Shown here: in pieces, positions 59,415 through 64,000 of the stretch
How positions within the stretch are numbered: position 1 is the first letter of the stretch
How the letters are laid out: every line of letters starts with the position of its first letter
Source: Stramonita haemastoma
Lineage: Eukaryota; Mollusca; Gastropoda; Neogastropoda; Muricidae
Length of the DNA stretch: 64,000 bases
Direction of reading: 5' to 3'
NCBI GenBank assembly: GCA_030674155.1
Contig: CM060329.1
Location: 27,119,684-27,183,683 of the forward strand
The notes under the pieces: model-generated
Database searches by the model: none
What the model saw: only the letters and a program-made list of their open reading frames with translations
Told to the model about the DNA's origin: nothing
Translations under genes and position numbers: made by a program

Positions 59415-59709
59415 CTGCAAGTGAATCACCATGGCGTTTTAGCACATGAATGATAGAAAATGATATAACATGAACTGATAAATGCATGACTTACAGAAAG
59501 AAAAAAGCTAACAAAATAAAATAATAAATATGGAGTTGCACTTTAGGCTCTAGAGTGCAAAGTCTGGGTAAGTAAGTATGGAGGGCAAGCTGTTACCCAT
59601 GCAGCAGACCCTCCCCTCTTCACGTCACTGGCATGATCCATTGGAAAGTCAATCACCCATACGTATGGTTCCAGTGCTGTTGCAGGAGCTACCAGAATGT
59701 TGTTATATG

Positions 59710-61630
59710 GGTTATTCTCAGAAACATGTGAGGTTTTTGTGACATAGACCTTGAAAAATAAATGTCCTTGGAAGTTTTTGCCTTCTTGTCATATATTAGA
59801 GTACTCTGTTGCAAAGCGCAATCTGTTGAAAAAATTATGAATCATTAATTATTTTTTTGTAATTGAGGCATAAAGGTTCTATTTTTAGCTGTGTTGCGGT
59901 TGTGACATGGAAACCAAAAGTAGCATTAAAACATCTTTTTACACAAAATATCAAACAAAAAACACTCACAAATGCTTTTGTTTTTATCTATAAAACAACA
60001 CTATCAATTGGAAGTATGACAATCATCGACAAAGCATATGTTTTTGCTTTTTTGTAATGACACTCTAAGACATTTTGTACACCCAGATTTAAAGTTTGGT
60101 TTTTGTACAAATGACCACAGCAAGCATCCCCCAGATTATCCTGAACTTAAACCACAGAGTGATATCCATTAAACTAAACAGTTTTCTTTACATAAGAATG
60201 GAAGCTGTTTAATATTAATGCCTTATAGAAGTAATATGTTTCGGTTGTGACATGGAAACCGTTTGGTTGTGACATGGAAACCACACCCTTCAAAAGCACA
60301 AAACCTGGAATCGTAGCAATGAAAACACAAATTAAATCCAAAAAACAACCTACTTGATTTGGGAACAATGCATTCTATTAACATTATTATGATTATTTAC
60401 ATTGATTTGTCATTTTAGAGTGATCTGTTATGGTTGTGACATGGAAACCGTTTGGTTGTGACATGGAAACCGTTTGGTTGTGACATGGAAACCACACCCC
60501 TCAAAACCCACAAATCACTGAAGTGAAGCAATTTAAACACAAATTGAAAAAAAACCCACCATCTTAAATTAGAAACAATGCATTCTATTAACATTATTTA
60601 TACTAATTTGTCATTTTAGAGTTAGATGTTTTTTGTTACGGCTGTAACATGGAAACCGTTTGGTTGTGACATGGAAACCACACCCTTCAAAACCACAAAT
60701 CACTCAAGTGTAGCAATTTAAACACAAATGGAAAAAAAAACATCATCTTAAATTAGAAACAATGCATTCTGTTAACATTATCTACATTGATTTATGTAAT
60801 TAAAGTGATATATCAATCAATATTATTATTGATCAAATGCTGCGTTTAGTTGTGACATGAAAAAGCTGGGAGAAACCAAAGACTGGAACTCTAATTATAG
60901 CATCGCGATACTCCTTTGGCAGGAAAAAGTATGTGTCAGAGATATTTACGGTCAAGATGAAGTACCTACCTGAAAATCTCGGTCAGTGAAAGAATGTGCC
61001 GGATTTTGCAACAGATTTACATCGTTTGGTTGTGACATGAAAAAAGGGAAACCATGTTGGTCATCTGGGGTTTCAAGCAATTTACGAGGATAGGAGCTCC
61101 AGCTGATCAAAAACAATGTTTTCTTTATACTGTTAACAGTTTAATTCATCCCTTGTGGCTATAATGTGTTGATGATAACATATAGTTCTTTGTGAGTAAA
61201 TTGTTAAAATTGGGCCTACTTTGGGAAACCAACGTCACAACCGCAACAAGCTTTTAATCTGCCCTCTATTTAATGTCCATGACAAAGAAAGTACAATTTT
61301 TCTTCTAGGGAACTTGAAACAACATCTGGGCATTACTTTAATACAAGTTGTGTTTCAAATTAGCAGTCTTTCAAGTCAGAAGAACAATCTGAATAAAGTA
61401 TGCACCAAAATGTCACAAATCCGCCATGTTGGAATGAGCAATTTGGTGAAATAAATTCACAATATTTAACAGCAAAAACACAAATGGTCATAAAAACATT
61501 TAAATTTTATTTTTTTAAATGAAACACAACCAGTAAACAGCATTCACCACAATTTTAAACTTAATTCAGCCAAATGGCAGATGTGTAAAGTAGGTCACTA
61601 TCATGCCTTACATGTTTCTGAGAATGACCC
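59710..61630. mobile_element. 1.9 kb terminal-inverted-repeat element in TBC1D22 intron
   Basis: Ends are 25-base inverted repeats, GGGTYATTCTCAGAAACATG plus TRAGG, with two mismatches (59710-59734 and 61606-61630). The flanks are TATAT and ATATA, giving a possible TA or ATAT duplication. Inside, the 18-mer GGTTGTGACATGGAAACC recurs about eight times between 59898 and 60680, with variants at about 60847 and 61026 and an inverted version (gtcacaaccgcaac) at 61232. No transposase frame. Superfamily not assigned. Confidence 0.7.
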
Positions 61631-62501
61631 ATATACAGCCCCGAATCGCCCTAGGGATTCCAACTCACCGATTTTTCCTCAGGGATGGTGTCTTAACACG
61701 ACACCTGTGTGCATGCTGGGTTTTTTTTTGGTTTTTTTTTTATCTGCTCTGAAAGGAATATAAGTAAGAAATACATGAGAGGAAAAAACATGAAAGACAA
61801 AAACAGAATTTGTGAGTCTACTCTCCTGTCTTCATAAAAAGTACTTTTCTTTCAAATATTTCCCAGGCTTGAAGAAACAATACACACTCAACAGCTAACC
61901 AAGATCATAACAATAATACCAGAGAAGAAAATCAGGGCAGTAAGCCATGCTTTGTTCGGCAGCATGGACAGCTCATAACACCATCACGTTATCTAACCTA
62001 TTCCACTGCCATGAGGCTGCACCGAGGTGTTTCAAAACAAGACAGGCTTGACCAGCCTCCTGTAAATACCAGTTCACACTTTGGCTGAAAAAAAAAAAAA
62101 ATCACACTCTGGCTGTTGTGTTGTGTCCTCCACACACACCAAGGAGGATAGCTGTGTCAGGAGATTTGTGACAGGAAAAAAAGCAACGGACAGCTAACTT
62201 GCTCTCTTAGAGTTCATCAAACTTACAAACTGAAATCACTGACAACTGCACACAACTCCTTCCACAGTCATTTTTTTTAAAGTGAAAATGCAGAGAGTCT
62301 TTTCTCTTGTGGAACAAACACATCGTCTCAAAGTCAGCGTATGCAGCGATAGACACAGCCAGACCTGAGTGTCTTGTATACCAGAAAGTCAGCATACACA
62401 GTGATACAGAAAGACAGACCTGTGTGTGTGTTGTTTACTAGAAAGTCAGCAGTGATAGACACAGACAGACACAGAGAGACCTGTGTGTGTGTGTTGTTTA
62501 C

Positions 62502-62629
62502 CTGGTAGGTGTCCCAGAGCCGGATGGTGCAGTGCAGGGGGATTTCCCTCATCAGCAGGTTGTTCATCCAGCGAAAAGAGAACTGCAGGTATTCCACTGA
62601 GTGCTGCTCCAGGTGCTGGTGTAGGTTGC
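62502..62629 (-). CDS. TBC1D22: TBC1D22 internal coding exon (TBC domain core)
   Basis: A 128-base exon with acceptor gtgtttcag and donor gtaaac. Two bases complete a split Ser codon, followed by 42 codons: NLHQHLEQHSVEYLQFSFRW, MNNLLMREIPLHCTIRLW, DTYQ. The FRWMNNLLMRE(L/I)PL and TIRLWDTY blocks are hallmark TBC-domain motifs. Its acceptor region is the seed of the array to the right (62630-63130). Confidence 0.95.
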
Positions 62630-63130
62630 CTGAAACACAAAACACATCAGTCTTGTGACACACCTGCCTTGTAACCTAACACACACCTGCCTTACCATGT
62701 ACACAGTGCCTGAAACACAACACACACCTGCCTTACCATGTACACAGTGCCTGAAACACAACATACATCAGTCTTGTGACATACACCTGCCTTGTAACCT
62801 AACACACACCTGCCTTACCATGTACACAGTGCCTGAAACACAACATACATCAGTCTTGTGACATACACCTGCCTTGTAACCTAACATACACCTGCCTTAC
62901 CATGTACACAGTGCCTGAAACACAACACACACCTGCCTTACCATGTACACAGTGCCTGAAACACAACACTTACCTGCCTTACCATGTACACAGTGCCTGA
63001 AACACAACACACACCTGCCTTACCATGTACACAGTGCCTGAAACACAACACGCACCTGCCTTACCATGTACACAGTGCCTGAAACAACACGCACCTGCCT
63101 TACCATGTACACAGTGCCTGAAACAACACG
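62630..63130. repeat. Array of about 38-45 bp units carrying splice-like ends, TBC1D22 intron
   Basis: About ten units. On the - strand each reads tgtttcag-GCACTGTGTACATG-gtaaggcagg, i.e. an acceptor-like then a donor-like sequence around 14 bases. The acceptor half resembles the real exon acceptor at 62630 (tgtgtttcag). Confidence 0.85.
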
Positions 63131-63235
63131 CAACAATGCAACTCAAGTAGAAGAGGGTTTTTTTTCTATCTTTGGCTAGAGCTTGGAGGTTCACCAATGG
63201 TGAGATTTATGAGTATGTGACGCCCCCCCCCCCAC

Positions 63236-63372
63236 CCTCCCCCCACAGCTGTCAGTTTCCTCCCCTTTCAGCTCCTCTTCAGTTGCTATCCATCCCATCC
63301 CAGCTGGTGCTAATTACAGCAGAAAGTGACCACACTTGGACAGGGCAAAAGGAAGGGGCTGACTTTAGCACT
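63236..63372 (-). repeat. Interspersed repeat E, copy 2, inverted
   Basis: Reverse complement of 21196-21325 (cagctcctcttcagttgc, ccatcccatcccagctggtg, ctaattacagcag, tgaccacacttggac). Confidence 0.7.
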
Positions 63373-63479
63373 GGCCCTGACTGTTGACTGAGATATGCTG
63401 GATGTGTGTGCTGTGCCCCCCCCCCCCCCGACCGTTGAGGTAACCACATACTGACTTCAGAGACGGTGTCCAAACACCG

Positions 63480-63625
63480 CCACCTATGTGCATGCTGGGT
63501 TGTTTCTTTTCTGTCATCTGTTCCTATCGGCACACAATGGCCTACACACACACACACACACACTGATGTAAATAAGCATATGAGTGCTTGTTCCACTATC
63601 CTCGACATAAAAGAATAAATAAATC
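63480..63625. mobile_element. Two opposed SINE family A fragments
   Basis: catctgttcctatcggcaca is family A in - orientation, while the following gagtgcttgttccactatcc with tcgacataaaag is the tail in + orientation, joined by CA repeat. A rearranged remnant. Confidence 0.55.
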
Positions 63626-63748
63626 ATTAAATAAATAAATAAATACATAGATTAACAAAAAAAAGTAAAATAAATAATAAAAAAAAACAACAAACAAACA
63701 AACAAACAAACAAAACAACCCAACAGGGCAGATGATGGACAGACTCAC

Positions 63749-63778
63749 TGTCGATGCGTTTGGTGAGCTCCCTGAGGG
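63749..63778 (-). repeat. Repeated TBC1D22 exon-end fragment, copy 1
   Basis: A 30-base copy reading ALRELTKRID and one base before donor gtgagt, preceded by acceptor-like catccag. In residues it fits the family better (RID) than the edge copy (CIE), so it could be the functional end or an alternative mini-exon. Confidence 0.65.
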
Positions 63779-63836
63779 CTGGATGCACACAACAGCCTAC
63801 ACTCACACACACACACACACACACACACTGACTCAC

Positions 63837-63865
63837 TGTCGATGCGTTTGGTGAGCTCCTGAGGG
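63837..63865 (-). repeat. Repeated TBC1D22 exon-end fragment, copy 2
   Basis: A 29-base copy of the same exon end with its donor gtgagt, one base shorter than copy 1 (ctcctgag instead of ctccctgag). An acceptor-like catccag precedes it and CA microsatellite lies on both sides. Confidence 0.7.
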
Positions 63866-63883
63866 CTGGATGCACACAACAGC

Positions 63884-63884
<1 letters not shown>

Positions 63885-63954
<70 letters not shown>
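63885..63954. repeat. (CA)n microsatellite between exon-end copies
   Basis: Pure CA run between copies 2 and 3 of the repeated TBC1D22 exon end; a shorter run separates copies 1 and 2. Confidence 0.95.
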
Positions 63955-63957
<3 letters not shown>

Positions 63958-63961
63958 TCAC

Positions 63962-64000
63962 TTTCGATGCATTTGGTGAGCTCCCTGAGGGCGTTAACCT
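63962..64000 (-). CDS. TBC1D22: TBC1D22 exon, partial at window edge (copy 3 of the repeated exon end)
   Basis: Reads VNALRELTKCIE and one base, then donor gtgagt. VNALRELT resembles the VKALEEL segment before the RID block of TBC1D22, so this is probably the true exon end, cut by the window. It differs from the two other copies (TKRID) in having TKCIE. The phase joins the next exon as A|GC Ser. Confidence 0.55.

Larger units (their letters stand above)
58301..64000 (-). other. TBC1D22-type Rab GTPase-activating protein gene, 3' part (5' part beyond the window)
   Basis: At least four - strand exons or exon fragments encode the C-terminal half of a TBC domain that I recognise as TBC1D22A/B. 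The blocks are LRELTKRID, NLHQHLEQHSVEYLQFSF, RWMNNLLMREIPL, CTIRLWDTYQ, FADFHLYVCASFLKRF, VLKEEDFQ, and GELLAEAFKLKYMFADAP at the C-terminus. TBC proteins stimulate GTP hydrolysis by Rab GTPases in membrane traffic. The catalytic Arg and Gln fingers lie in exons outside this window. The gene converges on G6PD. Whether it is the A or B paralogue, or an unduplicated invertebrate form, cannot be decided. Confidence 0.9.

Overview
This window is nuclear DNA from an animal. The genes are split into short exons with GT-AG introns, and the introns are packed with microsatellites (CA, CT, AT, TCTG), minisatellites and short interspersed elements. There are no bacterial-type operons. The repeats (CA/GCAC runs, TAGGCCTA-type motifs near 2646-2690, tRNA-headed SINEs) and the protein sequences fit a marine invertebrate, most likely a mollusc. 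The species is not identifiable from sequence alone and the mollusc assignment is an inference.

Two genes are supported, arranged tail to tail. The first, on the + strand from 4565 to 40580, is a complete glucose-6-phosphate 1-dehydrogenase gene (G6PD), the first enzyme of the oxidative pentose phosphate pathway. Eleven shared coding exons lie at 4565-4669, 13916-13953, 15834-15942, 17161-17369, 20361-20522, 21338-21463, 22630-22722, 23641-23767, 24656-24745, 26304-26512 and 27594-27763. They are followed by two alternative terminal exons, 34185-34272 and 40499-40580. Each has its own acceptor, its own C-terminus and its own stop. Phases agree at every junction except one: exon 7 is one base short, so the frame closes only if one missing base is assumed. 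With that base the two products are 508 and 506 residues.

The second gene, on the - strand, enters from the right edge and ends at 58301. It is a TBC1D22-type Rab GTPase-activating protein, and only the last exons (C-terminal part of the TBC domain) are in view. Its last exon has one extra base. Small indels in two otherwise intact, conserved genes suggest assembly consensus errors more than pseudogenes.

Layout: 1-4420 is non-coding upstream DNA; 4424-4669 holds the promoter/5'UTR region and G6PD exon 1; 4670-13915 is a large intron with two DNA-transposon-like MITEs and SINEs; 13916-27763 is the compact exon cluster; 27764-40498 is the alternative-last-exon region, including a 3.9 kb minisatellite (30298-34170) and a 12 x 41 bp array; 40581 to about 49050 is a possible long 3'UTR or downstream DNA with several minisatellites; 49050-58300 is the convergent intergenic region; 58301-64000 is TBC1D22 with a 1.9 kb terminal-inverted-repeat element in one intron.

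The most unusual features are the duplicated G6PD last exon, the repeated splice-site sequences (G6PD intron 10; TBC1D22 at 62630-63130 and 63749-64000), a SINE family combining a tRNA-like head with 5S-rRNA-like sequence, and TTAA-flanked MITEs with an internal 51 bp expansion.
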